Assembly: GCA_016214375.1 (NCBI GenBank)
Contig: JACROQ010000089.1
Coordinates: 1 to 8,813, forward strand
DNA length: 8,813 bases
Direction: 5' to 3'
Origin: Nitrospirota bacterium
GTDB lineage: Bacteria > Nitrospirota > 9FT-COMBO-42-15 > HDB-SIOI813
The first letter of the stretch is position 1; each line of letters opens with the position of its first letter. The position numbers and the translations under genes are program-made. The notes below the pieces were generated by a model. That model saw only the letters and a program-made list of their open reading frames with translations, made no database searches and had not been told where the DNA came from. Positions 1-5,402 of the stretch are shown one piece after another.

Positions 1-151
1 GATCTCCATAGGCATAATCCTGCGCTGCCTCCCCCACAAAGATATGGCGAGGCACCCTCCTCATCGCGAAGAGGACCCTCGGGTCTTTGATCCCGCGCGG
101 GATAAGCTGTTCATCCACCATCCTGTTACGGAGCTCTTCAAAATCAGCCAT
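1..151 (-). CDS. pcm: Protein-L-isoaspartate O-methyltransferase, N-terminal fragment (runs off the window)
   Basis: Only the first 50 codons are present; the gene continues beyond base 1. Pcm moves a methyl group from S-adenosylmethionine to the carboxyl of abnormal L-isoaspartyl residues, starting repair of aged proteins in the cytoplasm. The visible N-terminus has the family pattern: MADFEELRNRMVDEQLIPRG, then a segment with IKDPRVLFAM and VPRHIFVGEA that matches the conserved 'D..VL.A...VPR..FV...' opening. The SAM-binding motifs would lie outside the window. The ATG (151-149) shares its A with the surE stop codon (TAATG), so translation is probably coupled to surE. The surE-pcm pairing is common in proteobacteria and supports the call. 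I infer identity from the N-terminal pattern and context; the active part cannot be seen. Confidence 0.85.
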   Translation of the reverse strand, partial: MADFEELRNRMVDEQLIPRGIKDPRVLFAMRRVPRHIFVGEAAQDYAYGD

Positions 152-924
152 TAGGATATGTTCCGGATTTTTCCTGCGAGAACAGATTCCCATCCCTGGA
201 GGGTCTTTAATGCATTGTATTCCGTAAGATCAAGCCGCAAGGGGGTTATGGAGACCTTTTCCTCTTCGATAGCAGAAAAATCGCTGTCCTCTGTCTTCTC
301 CCATGAAAGCCTGCTCCCGCCGATCCAGTAATATTTCTTGCCTCTCGGATCCACCTTCTCAATAATGGCATTTTCATCATAGATCCTTTTTCCCTGCCGT
401 GTCATCTTGATCCCCTTGATCTCTTTTATGTCCAGGTTGGGGACATTCACATTGAGGAGCACACCAGGGGGGAGCAAACGTTCTTTGATCTGTAACGCGA
501 GGAAGACGGCAACCTTCGCCGCCGTCTCAAATTTGTAGTCCCCTTCCGCCACCTGAGAGACGGCAAAGGAGGGTATCCCAAGAAGCGTCCCCTCAAACGC
601 AGCAGAGACCGTACCGGAATAGGTTACATCATCCCCCAGGTTTCCGCCCTTGTTGATCCCGGAAACTACGAGATCCGGTTTCTCAGACAATATCCCGTTG
701 ATGGCCAGATTAATGCAGTCGGTCGGGGTGCCGTTCACACTGTACATCTTGTCTCCAAGCTGTTCCAGTCTGAGGGGCTTGTGGAGGGTCAGTGCATGAC
801 TCGCTGCATTCCGCTCTCTGTCCGGGGCTATGATATAGACATCGCCGATACTTCTTAAGGCATCGGCTAAGACATGGATACCGGCTGAGTGTATCCCATC
901 ATCGTTGGAAACCAATATCAGCAT
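151..924 (-). CDS. surE: 5'/3'-nucleotidase SurE
   Basis: SurE is a metal-dependent phosphatase that dephosphorylates nucleoside 5'- and 3'-monophosphates, and in some species short polyphosphate, in the cytoplasm; it is linked to stationary-phase survival. The 257-residue product is normal length. It opens MLILVSNDDG, whose two aspartates (residues 8-9) are metal ligands, followed by APDRERNAASHALTL (33-47), NGTPTDC (64-70), SGINKGGNLGDD (88-99) and YSGTVSAAFEG (102-112). The start is set by MLILVSNDDG matching the usual SurE N-terminus; the longer open frame upstream (to 993) is tRNA sequence read through. There is no Shine-Dalgarno, and the ATG sits 8 nt after the tRNA-Pro CCA end. The position equivalent to E. 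coli Ser39, a metal-site residue, is Asn39 here. The stop overlaps the pcm ATG. Confidence 0.96.
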   Translation of the reverse strand: MLILVSNDDGIHSAGIHVLADALRSIGDVYIIAPDRERNAASHALTLHKPLRLEQLGDKMYSVNGTPTDCINLAINGILSEKPDLVVSGINKGGNLGDDVTYSGTVSAAFEGTLLGIPSFAVSQVAEGDYKFETAAKVAVFLALQIKERLLPPGVLLNVNVPNLDIKEIKGIKMTRQGKRIYDENAIIEKVDPRGKKYYWIGGSRLSWEKTEDSDFSAIEEEKVSITPLRLDLTEYNALKTLQGWESVLAGKIRNIS

Positions 925-932
925 GTCAAATA

Positions 933-1009
933 TGGTCGGGGCGAGCCGACTTGAACGGCCGACCACTCCCACCCCAAGGGAGTGCGCTACCAAACTGCGC
1001 TACGCCCCG
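933..1009 (-). tRNA. tRNA-Pro, anticodon GGG
   Basis: The minus strand from 1009 to 933 folds as a complete 77-nt cloverleaf with CCA encoded. The acceptor is CGGGGCG (1009-1003) with CGCCCCG (943-937), then A73 and CCA (935-933). The D arm is GCGC/GCGC around AGTTTGGTA. The anticodon arm is CTCCC-TTGGGGT-GGGAG with anticodon GGG at 975-973. The variable loop has 5 nt and the T arm is GGCCG-TTCAAGT-CGGCT. The C1-G72 pair and A73 are typical of bacterial tRNA-Pro. It lies 9 nt after the merR stop and 8 nt before the surE start, so it is almost certainly cut out of a polycistronic transcript and probably has no promoter of its own. Confidence 0.97.
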
Positions 1010-1018
1010 AAACCCTGT

Positions 1019-1333
1019 TTACTTCAGCATGGTTAGAACTACCTTCAGTTCATCTACCACTTTTTGGATAACGGCGGGGTTATTGTTGGTTTGCTCCTGG
1101 AGTCTCTTCCGAGCCCCAGCGATAGTAAACCCTTCCTCATAAAGCATCTTCTTAATCTTCAAAACGGCATCGATGTCCTTCTGTTCATAGACCCTCTGGC
1201 CTCCCCTGTTCTTCCGCGGGGCCAGCATCGGGAATTCCGTCTCCCAATATCTCAGAACATAAGACTCTAATCCGGTAATTTTACTCACCTCGCTGATCTT
1301 ATAAAACAACTTCATGACAACAGGCTTTTTCAT
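1019..1333 (-). CDS. Small MerR-family transcriptional regulator
   Basis: A 104-residue protein made almost only of a MerR-type winged helix DNA-binding domain. It has FYKISEVSKITGLESYVLRY (10-29) as the helix-turn-helix, a wing with RKNRGGQRVY (40-49), and KDIDAVLKIKKMLYEEGFTI (52-71) as the second helical pair. A short helical tail to residue 104 could form the dimer coiled coil. There is no effector-binding domain and no cysteine for metal or redox sensing, so its ligand, if any, is unknown. Small MerR genes directly after ihfA are common in deltaproteobacteria. The ATG at 1333 overlaps the ihfA stop as ATGA, favouring this start over the internal ATG at 1315. The gene ends 9 nt before tRNA-Pro. 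Target genes cannot be told from sequence. Confidence 0.9.
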   Translation of the reverse strand: MKKPVVMKLFYKISEVSKITGLESYVLRYWETEFPMLAPRKNRGGQRVYEQKDIDAVLKIKKMLYEEGFTIAGARKRLQEQTNNNPAVIQKVVDELKVVLTMLK

Positions 1334-1373
1334 TCTGACTTCTGACTCTCGAGACTTTCAACTTGTGGCTTCT
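1330..1373 (-). repeat. Degenerate 7-bp repeat inside the 3' end of ihfA
   Basis: Read on the minus strand, the end of ihfA splits into heptamers AGAAGCC, ACAAGTT, GAAAGTC, then a 2-nt slip, GAGAGTC, AGAAGTC, AGAATGA. The unit resembles the AGAAG-core heptamers at 7776-7817. It encodes the non-conserved IhfA tail and supplies the overlapping ATGA of merR. The periodicity is visible but degenerate, so a repeat origin is an inference. Confidence 0.45.
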
Positions 1374-1647
1374 GTCCGTTCACATACTCTTTAAAGATAT
1401 GGCTTGGCCTGAATGTAACCACCTTCCTCGGCGATATCCCGATCTCCTCCCCTGTTTTCGGGTTTCTCCCTTTCCGCTCGCGCTTATTCCGCACCACAAA
1501 ATTTCCAAACCCCGCAATCTTTACAATCTCGCCATTCTTCAGGCTATCCTTCAGGGTATCCAGCACAAGCTCGACAATATCCATCGCCTCTTTCTTGGAT
1601 ATCCCGATCTTCTCATAAAGCTCATTGGCAATATCGACTTTCTTCAC
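1330..1647 (-). CDS. ihfA: Integration host factor alpha-type DNA-bending protein
   Basis: A 105-residue HU/IHF-family histone-like protein that binds and sharply bends DNA, acting in nucleoid structure, transcription and recombination; IHF normally pairs an alpha with a beta subunit. Helices fill residues 3-40, then comes the family signature GFGNFVVRNKRERKGRNPKT (46-65) on the beta arm. Pro63 in RNPKTG is the intercalating proline, and VVTFRPS (76-82) follows. VKIAGFGNF and the RNPKTGEEIGI segment fit IhfA better than HU. The start is GTG at 1647, preceded by a G-rich GGGGAAGGGG stretch; an in-frame TAG at 1668-1666 excludes a much longer form. The last 15 or so residues (QKPQVESLESQKSE) are encoded by a degenerate heptamer repeat and look like an added tail. 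The stop overlaps the merR start. Confidence 0.92.
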   Translation of the reverse strand: MKKVDIANELYEKIGISKKEAMDIVELVLDTLKDSLKNGEIVKIAGFGNFVVRNKRERKGRNPKTGEEIGISPRKVVTFRPSHIFKEYVNGQKPQVESLESQKSE

Positions 1648-1678
1648 AACCCCTTCCCCCCCAATCTATAATAAATCT

Positions 1679-1833
1679 GATGAACTCGTAAAAAGTCCTC
1701 AGAGTCACCCTGAGCGAAGCGAAGGGTCTGATAACCCATTGTTTTATCAGATTCTTCGCTTCGTTCAGACGCCGTCCTGAACGAAGTGAAGGAATGACAA
1801 ATGGTGCTTCTGGCGATTTTTTACGAGTCCATC
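1679..1833. repeat. MITE-like inverted-repeat element with 6-bp flanking direct repeat
   Basis: A 155-bp non-coding element between rseC and ihfA. Its ends form terminal inverted repeats: GATGAACTCGTAAAAAGTC at 1679-1697 and, read in reverse complement from 1833, GATGGACTCGTAAAAAATC (17 of 19 matching). AAATCT occurs directly on both sides (1673-1678 and 1834-1839), as expected for a target-site duplication. Inside is a 24-bp stem, 1710-1733 with 1745-1768 (3 mismatches, 11-nt loop), built on a CTGAGCGAAGCGAAGG unit. A related copy at 1777-1798 can pair alternatively with the second arm. The element encodes no protein and would need a transposase in trans. Whether it still moves cannot be judged from one copy. 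Confidence 0.7.
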
Positions 1834-1851
1834 AAATCTAACAGCTTGAAA

Positions 1852-1880
1852 ATATTATAATAAACAACGGCCGCTGTCAA
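1852..1880 (-). promoter_or_regulatory. Likely sigma70 promoter for ihfA-merR-tRNA-surE-pcm
   Basis: On the minus strand a perfect -35 hexamer TTGACA (1880-1875) overlaps the rseC stop codon. TATAAT lies at 1859-1854 with a 15-bp spacer, and the overlapping TAATAT at 1857-1852 gives the ideal 17-bp spacer. Transcription would start near 1845, just before the MITE-like element, so the ihfA message would carry a leader of about 200 nt consisting mostly of that element. This is prediction from hexamer match and spacing only. Confidence 0.6.
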
Positions 1881-2305
1881 GAAGATAAGACAGTGACGAT
1901 TTCAGGCTGATATTTCCCCTCCCGGAGCGCCTTTTTGTTATACATCCAGATGCCACCGTAACATAAGAACATGGACAACAGACCGAATACGGCCGCCCAT
2001 GCGTCTGTCCCGCCGATCCCCTTGCCGATTACCCCGCCGGTCACGAAACTGATCAGGGGGACAATATAGGTAATAAAGGATGCCTTTAAGAAGAGCTTGG
2101 GCTGCATGGCCACCTCGACCCGCTCCCCGACATGGGCCCCCAGCATGTTCTTTGCCTCGATCACCGTGTTACTCCCCACATCGCCCGGCTTGCACATGGA
2201 CTTGGAGGCACACCCCTCACAGGAACTCCCGCGAACAGCCCTGACCTTTGCCATCCCGTCAAAGACTTCGACAACGACCCCCTCTTCGATCATCCTGTTA
2301 TCCAT
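1877..2305 (-). CDS. RseC/MucC-family (SoxR-reducing system type) membrane protein
   Basis: A 142-residue inner-membrane protein. An N-terminal cytoplasmic segment of about 70 residues resembles a small beta domain and carries a cysteine cluster, SSCEGCASKSMC (Cys29, Cys32, Cys38). Two transmembrane helices follow, roughly residues 74-96 and 102-122, with a short charged tail. This layout and the 'V..V.G..A.V......C..C.....C' opening fit the RseC/MucC family. E. coli RseC positively affects sigmaE signalling and helps keep SoxR reduced together with the Rsx complex; in bacteria like this one the family often sits apart from rseA/B and its role is less clear. The ATG at 2305 is preferred because GGGGA lies at good spacing upstream; a TTG at 2317 would add four residues. 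It follows cimA by 47 bp. Confidence 0.8.
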   Translation of the reverse strand: MDNRMIEEGVVVEVFDGMAKVRAVRGSSCEGCASKSMCKPGDVGSNTVIEAKNMLGAHVGERVEVAMQPKLFLKASFITYIVPLISFVTGGVIGKGIGGTDAWAAVFGLLSMFLCYGGIWMYNKKALREGKYQPEIVTVLSS

Positions 2306-2324
2306 GATAGTCCCCAAGGCTGAA

Positions 2325-2343
2325 GCCGGCCATAAAGGCCGGC
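2325..2343. repeat. Short GC-rich hairpin between cimA and rseC
   Basis: GCCGGCC (2325-2331) and GGCCGGC (2337-2343) form a perfect 7-bp stem around a 5-nt loop. It lies just upstream of the GGGGA ribosome-binding site of the rseC-like gene. No T-run follows on the minus strand, so it is not an intrinsic terminator. The flanking GTAGC on the minus strand gives it the look of a small dispersed Rep-like unit. Confidence 0.6.
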
Positions 2344-2352
2344 GCTACTCTG

Positions 2353-3930
2353 CTACCTCTCCTCCTTATCCTTCAGCAGCTTGTATTCAATGCTGTCCAC
2401 CAATGCCTGCCAGCTTGCCTCAATGATATTCTCTGAGACGCCGACCGTCCCCCACTTCTTCTGTTTGTCACCCGATTCAATCAGCACGCGAACCCTCGAT
2501 GCCGTCCCGCTCAATCCCGTGAGCACCCTGACCTTATAGTCAATCAGATGCACCTCTTTCAGCGCAGGGTAAAACTTCTCCAATGCCTTTCTCAAGGCGT
2601 GGTCTAAAGCATTGACGGGGCCATGCCCGTCTGCGGCCGTATGTTCAATCTCCCCATCCACCTTCAGCATGAGGGTCGCCTCAGAGATCGGGGCCTCGTC
2701 TTCTTTTCTCTTCTCCACGATCACCCTGAATCCTATCAGATTAAAGAACCTCTTGTGCAGGCCTAAGGAACGCTTCATCAGCAGTTCAAAAGACCCCTCT
2801 GCCCCCTCGAACTGATATCCCCTGTCCTCCATCTCCTTTAAGACTTGCAGGACCTCCTGCAGTTTTGGGCGGTCTTCCTGTTTTACGATAATCCCATACT
2901 CCCCTGCCTTGTGCAGAATGGTGCTGATACCGGAATAGTCGGATATGAGGGTCCTCTGTATATTCCCAACATCCCCGGGCCTGATATGTTCATAGGTGGT
3001 GGGCTTTTTCCTGACGGCATGGACATGAAGCCCCCCTTTATGGGTAAAGGCGCTGTCGCCTACGTAGGGCTGACGCCGGTTGGGCGGGATATTGGCGATC
3101 TCACTGACAAAGTGGGACACCTCCCGGAGCCGCTGTAATTGCTGATCGGAGATACACCCGATTCCTAATTTCAGTTTCAGGTTCGGTATGATAGAACAGA
3201 GATTCGCATTTCCGCACCTCTCGCCGAGACCATTGATCGTCCCCTGGACCAGTGTCGCCCCTGATTCCACGGCGATGATGGAGTTTGCAACGGCCACATC
3301 AGAATCATTGTGGGAATGGATGCCGAAGCGGAACTTGACCCCGCGCCGGGTCTCCCTGAATATCTTTCTCATCTCCTCCGGCATCGTGCCACCGTTGGTA
3401 TCACAGAGCACGAGCCAGTCTGCACCGGCCCGCAGGGAGGCCTTGAGGGTCCGGATGGCGTATTCCGGGTCTGACTTAAACCCGTCAAAGTAGTGCTCCG
3501 CGTCAAAGAATACAGACCTCCCTTTAGACTTCAGGTAGGCAATAGAGTCCTCGATCATATCGATATTCTCTTTGAGGCTAATGCCGAGGGCCTCCTTCAC
3601 CTGGAAGTCCCAGCTCTTCCCCACAACAGTGACATAGTCTGCATCTGCCTCGAGGAGGGCCTCTATCGTGGGGTCTGTCTTTGCGCTGGAGGACGCCTTT
3701 CGCGTACTCCCGAAGGCGACGATCTTTGAGGTCTTCAGCGAAAGTGACTTGACCTCTTTAAAGAATTTGGTATCCTTGGGATTCGCCCCCGGCCATCCCC
3801 CTTCGATATAATGGACCCCCAGGCCGTCTAATTGCTCGACGATCCTCAGCTTGTCCTCAAGGGTAAAGGAGACATCCTCAGCCTGGGCGCCATCCCGGAG
3901 CGTTGTATCATATATCTCAACCTTCTTCAT
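2353..3930 (-). CDS. cimA: (R)-citramalate synthase
   Basis: CimA condenses acetyl-CoA with pyruvate to (R)-citramalate, the first step of the threonine-independent path to 2-oxobutyrate and isoleucine. The 525-residue protein has an HMG-CoA-lyase-like TIM barrel: YDTTLRDGAQAEDVSFT (7-23, with catalytic Arg12 and metal Asp13), DAEHYFDGF (143-151), CDTNGGT (176-182), GIHSHND (203-209, metal His205/His207) and GLGERCGN (234-241). A linker with HKGGLHVHA (297-305) follows, then a LeuA-type regulatory domain from about residue 380 to the end that usually binds the branched-chain end product. The long form and DAEHYFDGF separate it from 2-isopropylmalate synthase and homocitrate synthase. The ATG at 3930 has GGGGGA upstream at good spacing. 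A 198-bp repeat-bearing gap separates it from lysC. Confidence 0.95.
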   Translation of the reverse strand: MKKVEIYDTTLRDGAQAEDVSFTLEDKLRIVEQLDGLGVHYIEGGWPGANPKDTKFFKEVKSLSLKTSKIVAFGSTRKASSSAKTDPTIEALLEADADYVTVVGKSWDFQVKEALGISLKENIDMIEDSIAYLKSKGRSVFFDAEHYFDGFKSDPEYAIRTLKASLRAGADWLVLCDTNGGTMPEEMRKIFRETRRGVKFRFGIHSHNDSDVAVANSIIAVESGATLVQGTINGLGERCGNANLCSIIPNLKLKLGIGCISDQQLQRLREVSHFVSEIANIPPNRRQPYVGDSAFTHKGGLHVHAVRKKPTTYEHIRPGDVGNIQRTLISDYSGISTILHKAGEYGIIVKQEDRPKLQEVLQVLKEMEDRGYQFEGAEGSFELLMKRSLGLHKRFFNLIGFRVIVEKRKEDEAPISEATLMLKVDGEIEHTAADGHGPVNALDHALRKALEKFYPALKEVHLIDYKVRVLTGLSGTASRVRVLIESGDKQKKWGTVGVSENIIEASWQALVDSIEYKLLKDKEER

Positions 3931-3954
3931 CTAAAAATCCCCCTGCCACATTGC

Positions 3955-4100
3955 TGTCATTCTGAGCCCTTCGACGATGCTCAGGGTAAACTCCGCGAAG
4001 AATCTGACACGAAGTGTCATCCTGAGGGCGAATGCCCGAAGGATCTGCTTACCCATTGAGCCCTTATGCATCAGACCCTTCGCCTTCGGCTCAGGGTGAC
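3955..4100. repeat. Rep-like repeat units filling the lysC-cimA gap
   Basis: The 198-bp gap (3931-4128) contains no gene. It holds three related units: TGTCATTCTGAGCCCTTCG with its 6-bp CTGAGC/GCTCAG stem and trailing GAAGAATCTGACA (about 3955-4008), GTGTCATCCTGAGGGCGAAT through CCGAAGGATCTG (4014-4047), and an inverted unit at 4072-4100. Reverse-complemented, that last unit reads GTCACCCTGAGC, then CGAAGG, then CGAAGGGTCTG. It closely matches bases 1704-1730 inside the MITE-like element, so both belong to one repeat family. No promoter or terminator could be supported here. Confidence 0.65.
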
Positions 4101-4128
4101 ATGCTGGATTTTCATACCCCTCTGTGAG

Positions 4129-5343
4129 CTACTTCCCCTCCAACTCAAAGGCCTTGTGCAGTGCCCTGACCGCAAGCTCCGCGTACTTTGCATCGATCAC
4201 GCAGGATATCTTGATCTCTGAGGTGCTGATCATCATGATGTTAATCCCCTCCTTCGACAGGACAGAAAACATCCTGACCGCAACCCCCGAGTGGGACCTC
4301 ATCCCTACACCCACGACCGAGACCTTGGCAATATCTTCCTTAACCTCTAATTCCCTGGCCCCAATGTCCTTGACGACATGGCGCATCATCTCTATGGTCT
4401 TCTTAACATCCGGACGGGGAACCGTGAAAGAGATGTCTGTCAGAGACTCCTGGCTCACATTCTGGATGATCATATCGACTACAATATTTGCGTCTGCCAC
4501 AGGGCCGAATATCTTTGCGGCAATCCCTGGTCTGTCAGGTACGCCTATAATCGTGATCTTTGCCTGATTCCTGTCACAGGTCACGCCGGAGACCGCCACC
4601 TTTTCCATATCTGCATCCTCCTCTGTCAGGAGTGTACCACTCCCCTCTTTAAAGGTCGATAATACCCGTAACTTGACCCCATATTTTGCCGCATACTCGA
4701 CAGACCTGTTCTGTAAGACCCTGGCGCCAAGGCTTGCCAATTCGAGCATCTCTTCATAGGAGACCTTGTTCAGCTTCCTTGCCTCAGAGACGATGTTGGG
4801 ATCCGCGGTAAATACCCCCTCCACATCGGTATAGATATCGCACAGATCGGCCTTCAGGGCCGCTGCGATGGCCACAGCGCTCAGGTCCGATCCCCCTCTC
4901 CCCAGCGTGGTGACATCCGACTCCCCGCTGATACCCTGAAACCCTGCAATGACCGGTATGATCCCCTGTTTCAGGGCCTCGCGGACCCGTTCACCTCCCA
5001 CCCGCTCTATCCTCGCCTTGGTATGAAAACTATCCGTCACAATCCCTGCCTGCCGTCCGGTAAAGGCCTTGGCAGGATATCCCATACTGTTTAATGCGAT
5101 GGAGAGAAGGGCTATGGTGACACGCTCACCGGACGAGAGCAGGACATCAACCTCCCTCTCTGCCGGCGCCTCAGAGACCTCGTGGGCAAGGGAGAGGAGC
5201 CTGTCTGTCTCCCCGCTCATGGCAGATACGACCACAACCACGTCATGGCCCTCATCACGCGTCTGAGCCACCTTGCGGGCAACGTCCCTGATCCGCTCGA
5301 CATTACCGACGGACGTCCCGCCATATTTTTGAACAATCAACAT
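4129..5343 (-). CDS. lysC: Aspartate kinase
   Basis: Aspartokinase phosphorylates aspartate to 4-aspartyl phosphate, the committed step toward lysine, threonine, methionine and diaminopimelate. The 404-residue product (from the ATG at 5343) has the kinase domain with VQKYGGTSVG (4-13), SSGERVTIALL (70-80), FTGRQAGI (94-101), TTLGRGGSDLSAV (145-157) and DIYTDVEGVFTADP (169-182). Two C-terminal ACT domains follow (about 261-331 and 336-404) where lysine and/or threonine normally bind. The start is chosen because MLIVQKYGGTSVG is the family N-terminus; the in-frame ATG at 5370 would begin within a perfect palindrome and add nine atypical residues. No clear Shine-Dalgarno precedes 5343. It lies 58 bp after the ApgM-like gene. 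All catalytic motifs look intact. Confidence 0.96.
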   Translation of the reverse strand: MLIVQKYGGTSVGNVERIRDVARKVAQTRDEGHDVVVVVSAMSGETDRLLSLAHEVSEAPAEREVDVLLSSGERVTIALLSIALNSMGYPAKAFTGRQAGIVTDSFHTKARIERVGGERVREALKQGIIPVIAGFQGISGESDVTTLGRGGSDLSAVAIAAALKADLCDIYTDVEGVFTADPNIVSEARKLNKVSYEEMLELASLGARVLQNRSVEYAAKYGVKLRVLSTFKEGSGTLLTEEDADMEKVAVSGVTCDRNQAKITIIGVPDRPGIAAKIFGPVADANIVVDMIIQNVSQESLTDISFTVPRPDVKKTIEMMRHVVKDIGARELEVKEDIAKVSVVGVGMRSHSGVAVRMFSVLSKEGINIMMISTSEIKISCVIDAKYAELAVRALHKAFELEGK

Positions 5344-5356
5344 AATCGTTCGGTTG

Positions 5357-5402
5357 GGGACACTTCCCATATTTTCATGTTTGAAAATATGGGAAGTGTC
5401 CC
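5357..5402. repeat. Perfect 21-bp inverted repeat in the lysC leader
   Basis: Bases 5357-5377 and 5382-5402 are exact reverse complements with a 4-nt loop (5378-5381). The outer arm begins GGGACACTTCCC and the inner part is AT-rich. The right end touches the stop codon (TAG, 5404-5402) of the ApgM-like gene and the left end stops 14 nt short of the lysC ATG. No T-run follows on the minus strand, so it is not a classical terminator. It may be a Rep/MITE-type insertion or an RNA processing or stability element. Confidence 0.85.

Noticed and set aside
925..993. Longer SurE start giving 23 extra N-terminal residues
   Set aside because: The extra codons are tRNA-Pro sequence, and MLILVSNDDG at 924 is the usual SurE N-terminus.
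1860..1885. Terminator after rseC
   Set aside because: A CTGTC/GACAG stem spans the stop codon but is only 5 bp and has no proper T-run; the same bases are better explained as a promoter -35 region.
2306..2317. TTG start for the rseC-like gene
   Set aside because: The ATG at 2305 has a well placed GGGGA, while the TTG overlaps that motif and has no SD of its own.
4124..4567. 147-codon open frame on the + strand
   Set aside because: It lies antisense within lysC, shows no recognisable domain, and is explained by the codon composition of the real gene.
5357..5402. Intrinsic terminator after the ApgM-like gene
   Set aside because: The stem is perfect but no U-tract follows in the transcript direction, and lysC starts 14 nt later.
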